Positions 27,097 through 36,800 of a stretch of DNA of 64,000 nt are shown here, in pieces; within the stretch, counting starts at the first letter, position 1, and each line of letters begins with the position of its first letter. This DNA is from Anaerolineales bacterium (lineage in GTDB: Bacteria; Chloroflexota; Anaerolineae; Anaerolineales; UBA11579). The stretch covers positions 62,001-126,000 of the forward strand of contig JAHCIJ010000001.1 of NCBI GenBank assembly GCA_026129255.1, read 5' to 3'. The notes beneath the pieces are model-generated. The model saw only the letters and a list, made by a program, of their open reading frames with translations, had not been told where the DNA came from and ran no database searches. The position numbers and the translations under genes were made by a program.

Positions 27097-28959
27097 ATGT
27101 TCCCTTCTGAGCACATCCGTTCCCAACTAGACACCCTGCCGGACCGCACCGGCTGTTACCTCATGAAAGGTGAGGACGGCAAGGTGATCTATATCGGCAA
27201 GGCGCTCAGCCTGCGCAGCCGCGTGCGTTCATACTTCCACGCTGGCGCACAGCACCACCCGCGCACCCAGCACATGGTGCAACACGTGCGCGACATTGAA
27301 TGGATTGTGGTCGCCTCGGAGCTTGAGGCGCTCATCCTTGAGATGACGCTGATCAAGAAGCACAAACCGCACTACAACGTGCGCCTCAAGGACGACAAAC
27401 GCTATCCCTATATCAAGGTGCACTGGGCAGACCCGTTCCCCAAGGTGACCGTGACGCGCAACATGGTCACGGATGGCTCGCGCTACTTTGGGCCGTACAC
27501 CAGCGTGTGGGCGGTGCACAAGACCCTGGATGTGCTGCGCAAGATCTTTCCGTATCTGACCTGTGACCGCGTCATCACCGGGGAGGATACGCGCGCCTGT
27601 CTGTATTACGACATCAAGTTGTGCACTGCGCCGTGTATCGGTAAGATCGACCAGGCCAACTACCGCCAAATGATCTCTGACCTGTGTGAGTTCCTCAACG
27701 GGCGTACTGAGCCCATCGTCAACCGCCTGACGGCGGAGATGACGCTGGCTTCGGCCAAGCTGCAATACGAGAAGGCGGCCGCGGTGCGTGACCAGCTGCA
27801 AGCCATCGAGAGCATCGTCGAGCGCCAAAAGGTCATCTCCAGCGATTATGTAGATTCCGACGTCATCGCCATGGCGCGCTCGGAGCGTGAAGCCTGCGTG
27901 CAGGTCTTCTTCATCCGCGGCGGTAAGCTCATCGGGCGCGAATTCTTCATGATGGAGAACACAGCGGATAGCCCGGATGTGGATGTGATGGCTGAGTTCA
28001 TCAAGCAGTATTACGAGCAGGCCGCCAGCGTGCCGCCCGAAGTGTTGCTGCCACAGGAAGTGGAAGAGGCGCATGTGATCCGCCAGTGGCTGAGCCAGCG
28101 GCGCGGCGACGGCGGGGTGGAGATCAAGATCCCGCGCAGCGGCCCCAAGCACGAGCTGATCCAGATGGCGGCCGAGAACGCCGCCGAGACCCTGGCCGCC
28201 CTGCAGAGCCAGTGGCAGGCGGATGCCCAGCGCCAGACCGAAGCCCTGAGCGAGCTGCAAGAGGCGCTCGGGCTGCCGCGGGCGCCGGAGCGCATTGAGT
28301 GCTACGACATCTCCAACACGCACGGCACAGCAGCCGTGGGCAGCATGGTGGTCTTTGAGCGCGGCGTACCCAGCAACAAGCTCTATCGCCGCTTTAATAT
28401 CAAGTCGGTCGAGGGGCCGGATGACTTCGCCAGTATGCAAGAGGTGCTGACGCGGCGCTTCAAGCGCTGGGCGGTGACCGAGCAGCCGGAAGATAAGCCC
28501 GGCAAGAAGCCGGACGCCGCGTTTGCCAGCCTGCCGGACCTGCTGATCGTGGATGGCGGCCGTGGCCAGCTGGCGCGGGCGATTGCGGTGCTCGAAGAGT
28601 TCAATCTGCTGGAGCGCGTCCCGCTGATCTCGCTCGCCAAGCAGAACGAAGAAGTCTTTCGCCCCGGCCATGCCCAGGGGCTGCTGCTGCCGCGCAACTC
28701 GCCGGGGCTGTTCTTGTTGCAGCGCATCCGTGATGAGGCGCACCGCTTCGCCATCACGGCTCACCGCAACCGCCGCGGCAAGAGCAGCCTGGTGTCCCAA
28801 TTGGACAGCATTCCTGGCGTGGGCCCAAACCGCCGCCGTGCGCTCCTCAAGGCCTTCGGCTCGCTGGAGGCGATGCGCGCCGCGGATATTGAGCAGCTCA
28901 CCGCGGTCAAAGGCATCACGCCCGCGCTGGCGGCGGACATCAAGGGGCACCTTGAGTAA
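27097..28959 (+). CDS. uvrC: Excinuclease ABC subunit C
   Basis: 620 residues. GIY-YIG nuclease at the N terminus (GCYLMKGEDGKVIYIGKA, about 19-36), a Cys-bearing linker region (CDRVITGEDTRACLYYDI, KLCTAPC), and a UVR motif (about 205-240). An RNase H-like endonuclease domain follows (ECYDISNTHGTAAVGSMV, LLIVDGGRGQL), then C-terminal helix-hairpin-helix (LDSIPGVGPNRRRALLKAF). It makes both incisions in nucleotide excision repair with UvrB from the same region. The 3' end overlaps the receiver-domain gene by 8 bases. Confidence 0.95.
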   Translation: MFPSEHIRSQLDTLPDRTGCYLMKGEDGKVIYIGKALSLRSRVRSYFHAGAQHHPRTQHMVQHVRDIEWIVVASELEALILEMTLIKKHKPHYNVRLKDDKRYPYIKVHWADPFPKVTVTRNMVTDGSRYFGPYTSVWAVHKTLDVLRKIFPYLTCDRVITGEDTRACLYYDIKLCTAPCIGKIDQANYRQMISDLCEFLNGRTEPIVNRLTAEMTLASAKLQYEKAAAVRDQLQAIESIVERQKVISSDYVDSDVIAMARSEREACVQVFFIRGGKLIGREFFMMENTADSPDVDVMAEFIKQYYEQAASVPPEVLLPQEVEEAHVIRQWLSQRRGDGGVEIKIPRSGPKHELIQMAAENAAETLAALQSQWQADAQRQTEALSELQEALGLPRAPERIECYDISNTHGTAAVGSMVVFERGVPSNKLYRRFNIKSVEGPDDFASMQEVLTRRFKRWAVTEQPEDKPGKKPDAAFASLPDLLIVDGGRGQLARAIAVLEEFNLLERVPLISLAKQNEEVFRPGHAQGLLLPRNSPGLFLLQRIRDEAHRFAITAHRNRRGKSSLVSQLDSIPGVGPNRRRALLKAFGSLEAMRAADIEQLTAVKGITPALAADIKGHLE

Positions 28960-29335
28960 TCCCAAGCTGGCTTGGCTGGTGGATGATGACGAGGAGATGG
29001 CAGCCGCCATCGGCCTGATGCTCAAGCTGCTGGGCTATCAGACGCGCAGCTTTCTGGATGCGCCCAGCGCCGCCCAGAGCCTGCTGGCCGACCAGGCCTG
29101 TGACCTGATCCTGCTGGACCTCAACATGCCGCAGGTCAGCGGGCAGGATTTCTTGGAATTCATGCGCCAACGCCGCCAATTTGATCGTATCCCCGTGGTG
29201 ATCTTGAGCTCGGAGTTCAACGAAGTCATCATGCAGCAGCTGCTGGCCGCGGGTGCAGACGGCTACATCACCAAGCCAGTCTCCACCAACGAGCTGGAGG
29301 CGGCCGTGAGCGCTGCGCTGAGCTCGCGTGCTTAG
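28952..29335 (+). CDS. Single-domain response regulator (receiver)
   Basis: 127 residues. Receiver fold with the acidic pair in WLVDDDEEMA, phosphoacceptor Asp in CDLILLDLNMP, Ser/Thr switch in VVILSSE, and conserved Lys in GYITKP. There is no output domain, so it probably works by binding a partner in a phosphorelay. The likely start is the TTG at 28952, overlapping the uvrC stop, with AAGGGG four bases before it; no in-frame ATG exists at a sensible place. No histidine kinase is nearby. Translational coupling to uvrC is unusual. Confidence 0.85.
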   Translation: MSNPKLAWLVDDDEEMAAAIGLMLKLLGYQTRSFLDAPSAAQSLLADQACDLILLDLNMPQVSGQDFLEFMRQRRQFDRIPVVILSSEFNEVIMQQLLAAGADGYITKPVSTNELEAAVSAALSSRA

Positions 29336-29365
29336 AGTAAGGTATAGTTTGCCCCTGAGGAATTT

Positions 29366-29476
29366 ATGGCTAAGAAACAAACCAAGAACAAACTCTCGTT
29401 CAGCCAGATCGCATTTGCCATCCTGGCGCTGCTCATCATCATTACGATGATTTTGGGCTCTGTTCTGACAGTTTGA
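29366..29476 (+). CDS. 36-residue single-pass membrane peptide
   Basis: MAKKQTKNKLSFSQ, then one hydrophobic helix (IAFAILALLIIITMILGSV), ending LTV. ATG at 29366 has GAGGA six bases before it and a TATAGT at 29343-29348. The basic N terminus should stay in the cytoplasm. Family not recognised. It could be a small regulatory or assembly factor. It is supported by start signals, amino-acid composition and location, not by homology. Confidence 0.55.
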   Translation: MAKKQTKNKLSFSQIAFAILALLIIITMILGSVLTV

Positions 29477-29537
29477 GATAGCTTTTGATAGACCGGGCAG
29501 GGGGTAATAGCGCAAATTCGCTTTGCCTGGAGGTTGT

Positions 29538-31154
29538 ATGGCACGTTTGACGCGTCCGAGTTTCTTTCTCCCTATCTGTTTTGCGCTAGGTTTCCTGTTC
29601 GACCTGCTGTTCTGGGACAAGCGCTGGGGAGTCTCCTTTTTTCTCTATATTGGCATTTTGCTGGCTGCGGGCCTGTGGCTCGGCGCGCAGTTGAAACTGC
29701 GCCCGGCGCGGCGCAGCTGGGCGCTGGGCGCAGCCGCGCTGGCCTTGGCTGCAGTGAGCGCCATTTACACCGAGGAATATACGCTGTTGTTCACGCGTGG
29801 CCTGGCGCTGCTGCTGCTGGCGCTGTTCGCGCTGGACTTTTTGGCGGGCGAGTGGCTGAGCTATCGCTTTAGCGATTACTTCGGCAAGCTGCTGGCCTTC
29901 ATTCCGCAGGGCTGGATGGCTGGCGCCGAGTTTAAACCGGCGCGTGCCCGCGGTAAGCAGCAAGCTAAACGGCCCTGGGCGGCTGTGCTGCGCGGCATGG
30001 TGCTGGCGCTGCCCATCGTGCTGGTGCTGGGGGCGCTGCTGGCCTCGGCGGACAAAGCCTATGCAGACTTCCTGGAGCAGCTCATCACCTTCCTGCGCCT
30101 CGAACGCCTGCCGGAGTATGTCTTCCGCCTGATCCTGATCAGCCTGCTGGCCGTGGGTATCTTTGGCGCCTATGTGTATGCCTTTGTGCGCAGCCGCGCC
30201 GGCGCCGCCAAGAAAGCCGTGGTGAAGCCCTTCCTGGGCTTCACCGAAGCAAGCATCATCCTCGGCAGCGTGGCTGTGTTGCTGGGCTCCTTCGTATTTC
30301 TACAATTACGGTATTTCTTTGGCGGCACCGCCAACATCTTTGGCCCGGACGCGTCTGCTACGTTTGCCGAGTATGCGCGGCGCGGCTTTGCCGAACTGTG
30401 TGTGGTGGCGGTGCTGGTGCTGGCGCTGTTCGTGGTGCTCAGCAGCGTCACCAAGCGCAGCGCCGGGCAGCAGAAATACTTCTCTGGCCTGGGGGTGACC
30501 CTGCTGGCCTTGATCGCTGTGGTGCTGGTATCGGCCTTCAAGCGTCTCCTGCTGTACGAAGAGGCGTATGGTTACACCAGCATGCGCTTGCTGCCGCATA
30601 TCTTCATGGTGTGGCTGGGCTTGTTACTGCTGGCTATCGTGGCGCTGGAGTTCACCGGCCGCCAGCGCCATTTTGCGGCCGCAGTGCTGCTGGCGGCGGT
30701 CGGCTTTGTGGCCACGCTGCCGCTCATCAATGTAGATGCTTTCACCGTGCGCGCCAACATCGCCCACGGTTTGCAGCCATCGCCCTACCCTGAGCGCCGT
30801 GAGACGGTAGACCGCATGCATCTGGCCAACCTCTCGCCGGATGCCGTACCGGCTTTGGTGGCCGGTTATCTTGAGCAGCGCGCGGCTGGAAATCAGGAGT
30901 TGGCCGAGCAGCTGGGCATTGCCATTGCTTGCAATGCCAAGAAGCACAATGACTATGCCCAGCAAGGTGCGGAGTGGACGCTCTCGCGTGTGCTGGCGGC
31001 CAACGCACTGCAACAGGCGCGTGAGCACGGTGAGTTGCCCCAAGTGCATGAGATGAGATACACGTATCAGGAAATGGTCATCGATGGACGGGTCTATCAG
31101 GACCATGTGACCATCGAGGGCACAGACTATGGCTGCTACTATCCTGAGCATTAG
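29538..31154 (+). CDS. DUF4173/DUF4153-type polytopic membrane protein
   Basis: 538 residues. About ten membrane helices in the first 420 residues; the start (LFWDKRWGVSFFLYIGILLAAGL) resembles DUF4173 proteins. A cytoplasmic or extracellular C-terminal region of about 120 residues (from MHLANLSPDAVPALVAGY) has helical pattern. No catalytic motif is seen and the biochemical role is unknown. ATG 29538 has TGGAGG seven bases before it; the upstream TTG frame start at 29523 is disfavoured. The ECF sigma gene follows after 23 bases. Confidence 0.75.
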   Translation: MARLTRPSFFLPICFALGFLFDLLFWDKRWGVSFFLYIGILLAAGLWLGAQLKLRPARRSWALGAAALALAAVSAIYTEEYTLLFTRGLALLLLALFALDFLAGEWLSYRFSDYFGKLLAFIPQGWMAGAEFKPARARGKQQAKRPWAAVLRGMVLALPIVLVLGALLASADKAYADFLEQLITFLRLERLPEYVFRLILISLLAVGIFGAYVYAFVRSRAGAAKKAVVKPFLGFTEASIILGSVAVLLGSFVFLQLRYFFGGTANIFGPDASATFAEYARRGFAELCVVAVLVLALFVVLSSVTKRSAGQQKYFSGLGVTLLALIAVVLVSAFKRLLLYEEAYGYTSMRLLPHIFMVWLGLLLLAIVALEFTGRQRHFAAAVLLAAVGFVATLPLINVDAFTVRANIAHGLQPSPYPERRETVDRMHLANLSPDAVPALVAGYLEQRAAGNQELAEQLGIAIACNAKKHNDYAQQGAEWTLSRVLAANALQQAREHGELPQVHEMRYTYQEMVIDGRVYQDHVTIEGTDYGCYYPEH

Positions 31155-31163
31155 CCGGACTGG

Positions 31164-31169
31164 TATGAT
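31164..31169 (+). promoter_or_regulatory. -10 box TATGAT before ECF sigma gene
   Basis: TATGAT ends 8 bases before a GTG start codon at 31178, without a Shine-Dalgarno: a leaderless GTG arrangement. It lies in the short gap after the DUF4173 gene. Confidence 0.45.
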
Positions 31170-31177
31170 TCGAGTGC

Positions 31178-31819
31178 GTGACCACTCCTGACGTTCAAGT
31201 ACGTGACAACCAGGCCTGGCTGGCCGATCTGCGAGCCGCCGAGCCTGAGGCCATCGCTGACCTGCGGGCCGCGCTGTTGCGCGGCCTGCGGGCGGCGTTG
31301 GCCGGACGGGTGAGTGGCGACCTCGAGACGATCAGCGAAGACTTCGTGCAGGAGGCGCTGCTCAAAGTGATGGGCAGCCTGGATAGCTTCCGCGGCGAGA
31401 GCCGTTTCCTCACCTGGGCGCAAAAGATCGCCATCCATGTTGCCCTTTCAGACTTGCGCCGCAAGCGCTGGAAAGACATCTCTTTGCAAGAGTTCACCGA
31501 GACCCCCGAAGGCGAAGAGTACACCCCGGCGCTGCTGACCGACCCTACCGCCTCCCCGGAGCAAGAAGCGGCCCGCAACGAGCTGTTGCGCAATGTGGAG
31601 CGCCTGATCTTCGAAGAGCTCACCGAGCGCCAGCGCACCGCTATGCTGGCCATCCTGCAGGACGGTGTTCCGCTGCAGGTGGTGGCCGAGCGTATGGGCA
31701 CCAACCCCAACGCACTCTATAAGCTTCTACACGATGCGCGCCAGCGCATGCGCCAACGCCTGGAGGAGCAGGCTGGCTTCTCCGCCCAGGAGGCGCTGGC
31801 CCTGTTCGAGGGTGGATAA
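31178..31819 (+). CDS. ECF-type RNA polymerase sigma factor
   Basis: 213 residues. Region 2 around residues 45-95 (EDFVQEALLKVMGSLDSFRGESRFLTWAQKIAI in outline, then ALSDLRRKRWKD). Region 4 is around 145-200 (ELTERQRTAMLAILQDGVPLQVVAERMGTNPNALYKLLHDAR in outline), with its HTH. No region 1.1 or 3, hence the extracytoplasmic-function class. GTG start at 31178. The next gene, a zinc-finger protein, is the probable anti-sigma factor. Target promoters cannot be predicted. Confidence 0.88.
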   Translation: MTTPDVQVRDNQAWLADLRAAEPEAIADLRAALLRGLRAALAGRVSGDLETISEDFVQEALLKVMGSLDSFRGESRFLTWAQKIAIHVALSDLRRKRWKDISLQEFTETPEGEEYTPALLTDPTASPEQEAARNELLRNVERLIFEELTERQRTAMLAILQDGVPLQVVAERMGTNPNALYKLLHDARQRMRQRLEEQAGFSAQEALALFEGG

Positions 31820-31867
31820 AATGAGTAATATTCCTTGCTTCTGGGTAGTCTAGGAGAAGCACTAGAG

Positions 31868-32122
31868 ATGGGACGCATTCAATCCTCCACCCTAAAAGAG
31901 CTGCTGCATCGCATCCTCAAAACCCAGAAGGATGAGATCGGTTGTGAGACCTGTTTTGAAAGCCTGGACCGCTTCGTGGAATTGGAGCTGGATGGCAAGG
32001 ACTCTGAGCAGGCCTTGCCCCTGGTCAAGCGCCATTTGGAGATGTGCACCGGCTGTGGGGAAGAGTACCAGGCCCTGCTGGCTGCGCTGGAGAGCTGGCA
32101 GGCGGGCGATAGCGCCCATTAA
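31868..32122 (+). CDS. Small zinc-finger anti-sigma-like protein
   Basis: 84 residues, no membrane helix. Carries RHLEMCTGCGEEY, the H-x3-C-x2-C zinc motif of ZAS anti-sigma factors, plus an upstream CETC. Its place right behind an ECF sigma gene supports an anti-sigma role (inference); as it lacks a membrane anchor it would be a soluble sensor. ATG 31868 has AGGAG about 11 bases before it; a longer start at 31835 is less likely. Confidence 0.75.
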   Translation: MGRIQSSTLKELLHRILKTQKDEIGCETCFESLDRFVELELDGKDSEQALPLVKRHLEMCTGCGEEYQALLAALESWQAGDSAH

Positions 32123-32162
32123 CCCATAATGAGCCGTATGTAGTCTCAAAAAAGGCTACGGG

Positions 32163-32168
32163 TATAAT
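32163..32168 (+). promoter_or_regulatory. -10 box TATAAT before TPR membrane gene
   Basis: Perfect TATAAT ending 7 bases before the ATG at 32176; the gap is C-rich with no ribosome site. Leaderless configuration. Confidence 0.6.
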
Positions 32169-32175
32169 CGCCCCC

Positions 32176-33264
32176 ATGCCTGATTCTGACGACATCGAGA
32201 AGACGCTTCCCAGCGCTTCTGGAAAACGCACCCCCAAACCCAAAGAGACCCCTGAGCCAGCCGCTCCCCCAGTAGAGGAGCCCGCCGACGCTGCCGAAAC
32301 GCAGCAGGTGCCCGTCGCCAGCGCACCGGTCAAGCCGCCGCGCCGCGGCCGCCGCTGGGTGTTTGGCCTCATCGTAGGCTTTATTATGGTTGTGGGCCTG
32401 GCGGCGTTGGGCGGTATGCAGGCTGGCATCTCCTCGCGCACCAGCGCCGAGGGCATGACGCGCGCCATTGAGGCTGAGACCCAATTTCAGCTGGCCCAAA
32501 GTGACCTGGAGGCCGGTCGCTGTGACTTGGCCCGCCAGCGTTTTGAATATGTCACTGAGTTGAATCCCAGCCACCCCGGCCTGGTGACCGCATTGTCGCA
32601 GGCGGTGCTGTGCACCACCGGCACGGCCACCCCGCAGCCCGGTGAGGAGAGCGGCCCCACGCCCACGCCAGATATGCGTGGTCAGGACCAGGCCTACAGC
32701 GATGCGCAGGCGCAACTGGCAGCCCGCAGCTGGGACCAGCTGCTGCTGACGCTGGATACGCTACGCACCAACTTCCCTGACTTCCATCCCATCGAAGTGG
32801 ATGGCATGTACTACGTCGCGCTGCGCAACCGCGGCGTGATGCGCATCCTGCCGCCGGTGGGTGACCTCGAAGGCGGCATCTATGACCTCAATCGTGCAGC
32901 CCAGGTAGGCCCGCTGGATAGCGAAGCTATCATGTACCGCCAGTGGGCGGTGAGCTACATCGTGGGCCAGAGCTTTTGGGAAGTGGACTGGGAACAGGCC
33001 GTGTTTTACTTCCAGCCTTTGGTGGCGGCCGCACCCAACTTGCACGACATTAGCTATTTCACGGTGCAGGAACGCTACAACATTGCCGCGGCCGGTTACT
33101 CGCTGGACTTGGTGGACCGCGCCGAGCGCTTGACGCGTGACGACCATTGGTGCCAGGCAGACGAACTCATGCGCCGGGCGGCTGAACTTGCCCCGCTCTC
33201 GCCGGAGGACCAGGCGCTTGCGGAAAGCTACGCGGCCACCTGCATTGAGCGCGGTGACGGCTAA
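32176..33264 (+). CDS. Single-pass membrane protein with TPR-like repeats
   Basis: 362 residues. A Pro/Glu/Ala-rich cytoplasmic N terminus (about 1-55), a basic patch (PPRRGRR) and one membrane helix (WVFGLIVGFIMVVGLAAL). About 270 outside residues have TPR-like helices (EAGRCDLARQRFEYVTELNP; QAQLAARSWDQLLLTLDTL; LTRDDHWCQADELMRRAAEL). A Thr/Pro linker (TATPQPGEESGPTPTP) splits the repeats. No enzyme motif. Likely a scaffold at the cell envelope. It ends 8 bases before the CopD-like gene. Confidence 0.75.
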   Translation: MPDSDDIEKTLPSASGKRTPKPKETPEPAAPPVEEPADAAETQQVPVASAPVKPPRRGRRWVFGLIVGFIMVVGLAALGGMQAGISSRTSAEGMTRAIEAETQFQLAQSDLEAGRCDLARQRFEYVTELNPSHPGLVTALSQAVLCTTGTATPQPGEESGPTPTPDMRGQDQAYSDAQAQLAARSWDQLLLTLDTLRTNFPDFHPIEVDGMYYVALRNRGVMRILPPVGDLEGGIYDLNRAAQVGPLDSEAIMYRQWAVSYIVGQSFWEVDWEQAVFYFQPLVAAAPNLHDISYFTVQERYNIAAAGYSLDLVDRAERLTRDDHWCQADELMRRAAELAPLSPEDQALAESYAATCIERGDG

Positions 33265-33272
33265 CACGCGCC

Positions 33273-33776
33273 ATGATGCCACACTGGGCGCTGCTGATCT
33301 CATTCTGGCTGCACATGCTGGCCACAGTGGCCTGGCTGGGTGGCCTGGCGGCGCTGGCGCTGTTCGTGTTGCCCAGTATGCGCCGCACGCTTAAACCCAA
33401 AGAATACGCACTCTGGGCAGATGCCCTCAATCGTAAGCTCGACCCCATCGGCTGGTTCAGCCTGGGCTTGCTTACTTTTACCGGCTTGCTGCAGATGGAT
33501 AGCAACGCCAACTACGCGGGTTTTCTCAGCCTCTCCAATCCCTGGGCTGTGGCCATTTGCCTCAAGCACATTGTCTTCTTCGGTATGATCGCCGTATCCG
33601 CAGTGCTCACGTGGCGAGTGGCGCCGGCACTGAGCCGGGCGGCGCTCAGCCGGGCGCGCGGCAAGGCGGATGGGCAGGAGCAGGCCATCCTGCGTCGCTT
33701 TCAGGGGTTGATCGTGCTGAATTTGGCGCTCGGCTTTCTGGTGCTGATCTTTACTGCCATGGCGCGGGTAGCGTAG
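33273..33776 (+). CDS. CopD-like four-helix membrane protein
   Basis: 167 residues, four membrane helices. The first holds WLHMLATVAWLGGLAALALFVLP, close to the CopD/YcnJ-type signature (His and Trp-x-Gly). Later segments WFSLGLLTFTGLLQM and CLKHIVFFGMIAVSAV add another His. Members of this family bind haem or copper in the membrane, but the substrate is not certain here. ATG at 33273 or the adjacent ATG 33276. Probably co-transcribed with the TPR membrane gene. Confidence 0.75.
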   Translation: MMPHWALLISFWLHMLATVAWLGGLAALALFVLPSMRRTLKPKEYALWADALNRKLDPIGWFSLGLLTFTGLLQMDSNANYAGFLSLSNPWAVAICLKHIVFFGMIAVSAVLTWRVAPALSRAALSRARGKADGQEQAILRRFQGLIVLNLALGFLVLIFTAMARVA

Positions 33777-33804
33777 GCTGCTCCGCAGCCTGGGCTGTTC
33801 CCAG
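33776..33804. terminator. Nested hairpins between convergent copD-like and dnaE2-like genes
   Basis: GGCTGC-TCC-GCAGCC (33776-33790) and CTGGG-CTGTT-CCCAG (33790-33804) lie side by side, and further AGCCTA words follow to 33823. No T-run. They may end transcription from both sides. Confidence 0.4.
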
Positions 33805-33821
33805 CCTAAGCTGGTTGCAGC

Positions 33822-36800
33822 CTAGAAGCCAGCCACGCGGCTGGCGCGCAACACCGGCTCCTCTGAATCGCGTCCCAACTCCAAGCGTCCTTCGATCAGC
33901 ACCGGCACCCCTTCACGGAAGGCGGTCCGCCCGCGTGTATACACCTCTCCCGGCACCACGACGCGTAGCGTGCCTTCCAGGTCGGCCAGATCCATAAAGT
34001 AGATATACCCGCCCGCCGATGTACGCACCCGCCGCCAGCTTTGGCGCATGCCCGCCACGCGCACCTCCTGGTTCAGGCGCGTGCTGGCCTCCAGCGTGTT
34101 GAGCACGCCGGCGCGTTGCATCGCCTTGGCGAACAGATCCAGCGGGTGGGCGATGAGGCTGACGCCCAACAGGCGCGTTTGTGCAGCGGCTTTTTGCTCC
34201 GCCGTCCAGTCGGCGCCGGTTTCCTGTGGCGGAGCGAACAGTTGCATCTGGCCGCGTTGCCAGCGGCCGTTTTCCAATTCTTCGAGCAGAGCAGGGATGC
34301 TGCCCAGCCCTTCCAGCGCGCCAGCTTCGATCAGATTGCGCGCTTCGTTGGCGCGCGGGTAGGCACGCACCAATAGATCGGCCAGCGAAGTGAAGGGACG
34401 CAGCTCCAGGATACGCTGCTGTGTGCTGCGCCCCAGCTCGCGCAGCTGTTCCAGCCCCATATAGAGGTGCGGCTTGCCGTCGTGGTAGGTGACGCTGAAC
34501 TGCGCTTGCGAATAGTTGATATGTGGAGCGTGCAGCGGCAGCCCCAAGCGGCGCGCCTCAAGCAGGTAAGTGTTTTGGCCGTAATAGCCGCCCCAGTTGG
34601 CCAGCACCGCCGCCATGAACTCGGCGGGGAAGTGCGTCTTGCACCAGGCGGAGCGCCAGGCAGTGAGCGCGTACGAGGCGGCGTGCGCCTTGGGGAAGCC
34701 GTAGCCGGCGAAGGCGGCCATCATGTCCCAGATGCGCTCGGCCACGGCGGGGGCTACTGCGTGGCGTTGGCCCGCGCCGTGAATGAATTTTTCCTTGAGG
34801 GTTTGCATCTGCTTGCCAGGGTCAAAGTGGCTCATGGCGCGGCGCAGCAGGTCTGATTCGGCCAGGCTGAAGCCAGCCAGCTCGTGCGCTACGCGCAGCA
34901 CCTGCTCCTGGTACAGGAACACGCCGTGCGTCTCCTCCAACAGGGGTTGCAGGGCCGGGTGCACATGGCGCACCGGCTCTTGCCCCAGGTGGCGGCGTAC
35001 AAAAGCGTCTTTCAGGCCGCCGGTGAGTGGCCCGGGGCGGAACAGGGCCAGCGCCACCATGACGTTGTCCACCGAGTCAGATTGCACTTCACGTAGTGTG
35101 GCGCGCATGCCGGGGCTCTCGATCTGGAAGCAACCGATAGTACGGGCCGTGCGCACGGTGTGCGCAGTGGCCGCGTCATCCTCAGGGATGTTCTCTAGCA
35201 CCTCCAGGCGGCTGCCGCCGAGTTCGGGGTGGTGCTGGGCGATGTGATCGGCCACATCGCCCAGCACGGTCAGGCCGCGGGTGGCCAACAGGTCCATCTT
35301 CACCAGCCCCATCTTTTGCACGCCGGTCAGATCGTATTGGGTGGTCATGCCTTTGGCGGAGTACTGCACGGGCACGTTGTCGGTCAGCGGGCCAGAGCTG
35401 ACCACGATGCCGCCCGGGTGCACGGAGAGATGGTGTGGCATGTCCAGGATGGCGCGTGCATCGCGTAGCGCCGCTTGCTGCTGCGGCAGGCGGAACTCGG
35501 CTTCCAACTCGGCATAGGGTTGGGTGTCCTCCACGGCATCGCCCGGCCCCCACCAGCGGTAGGGCAGGCGGGCGGCCATGCGCTTGATGTCCTCCGCGGG
35601 CAGGCCGTGCGCCTTGGCTGTCTCCCGCAAGGCGGAGCGCAGACGGAAGCGGTTGATGGTGGCCACCATGGCCACGCGCTCACGGCCGTAGTGCTCGTAA
35701 ACGTGCTGGATCACCGTGTCACGCCGCGCTGAGCAAATGTCCGTGTCGATGTCTGGCGGTGTGGGGCGGGCCGGGTTAAGGAAGCGCTCGAAATATAAAT
35801 TGAGACGCAGCGGATCCGGCGTGGTGATGCCCAGGCAGTGCGACACCAGCGAGGAAGCTGCCGAACCGCGTGAAGACAGCGGCACACCCTCCTGGCGTGC
35901 AAAGGCCACGATCTCGGCCATGATGAGAAACAGGCTGGTGTAGCCGCTGGCCTCGATGCTGGTCAGCTCGTGTTCCATGCGCTGCATGAAGGCGGGCGTC
36001 AGCTCGGGGTAGAGGCGCCCCCCGCCTTGCAGGGTCTGCTGGCGCAGGGCCTGCAGCGGCGTCTGGCCGCCGGGCAACTCCAGCTGTGGGAAGTTGGGCT
36101 GGTTAAGCTCTAGGCGGAAGCTGCAGCGTGTTGCGATCTCTTGTGTGGCGGCCAGGGCGGCGGGGTGGGCGGCGTAGGCCGCGGCTAACTCCGCGCTGCT
36201 GGCGAACCAGGCCTGGGCCGGGGCCAGCGCCTCCGGCGGCACGCGGGTGCGCGTGGTGTTGAGGCGCATGGCAGTGAGCGTGCGCTGCAGATCGGCCTGC
36301 GCAGGTTGCAGGTAGTAGACTGGCCAGCAGGCCGCACCGGGTAACCCCAGTTTGCTGGCGGCGGCCATGGCCACGGCGGCCTCACTCCCCGGCGGGATCT
36401 GGATGTACATCCGCTCTGGGAACAGCGCCTTCAGTTGGCCCAGCTCGGCGCCGGGTGGAGCAAAGGCGCCAGGCGTGGGAGCCGCTGTGTGCGCCGCCAG
36501 GCACAGTAGCCCGTCTGAGTGCTCTTGCAGCGTGGGCAGGGGCAGTGGGCGGCTTTCGTCGTTCTCTTCGCTGAGCAGCCAACTGCTCAGGCGGCACAGG
36601 CTGGCCCAGCCAGCGCTGTTCTCGGCCAGCAGCACTAGGGGCAGCCTAGAGCCCAGGTGAACGTGCAAGCCGAACAAGGGCTGCACGCCTTCGGCGGCGC
36701 AGGCCTCGGCAAACTCCACTGCCCCGGTCAGGCGGTTGTGGTCGGTCAGCGCCAGGGCAGGCTGCCCGGCCTGGGCGGCGGCCGCAGCCAGCTGGGCTGG

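Noticed and set aside
27229..29025. 598-residue minus-strand frame
   Set aside because: Antisense to uvrC; rich in His, Leu and Gln with no domain, as expected for a shadow frame.
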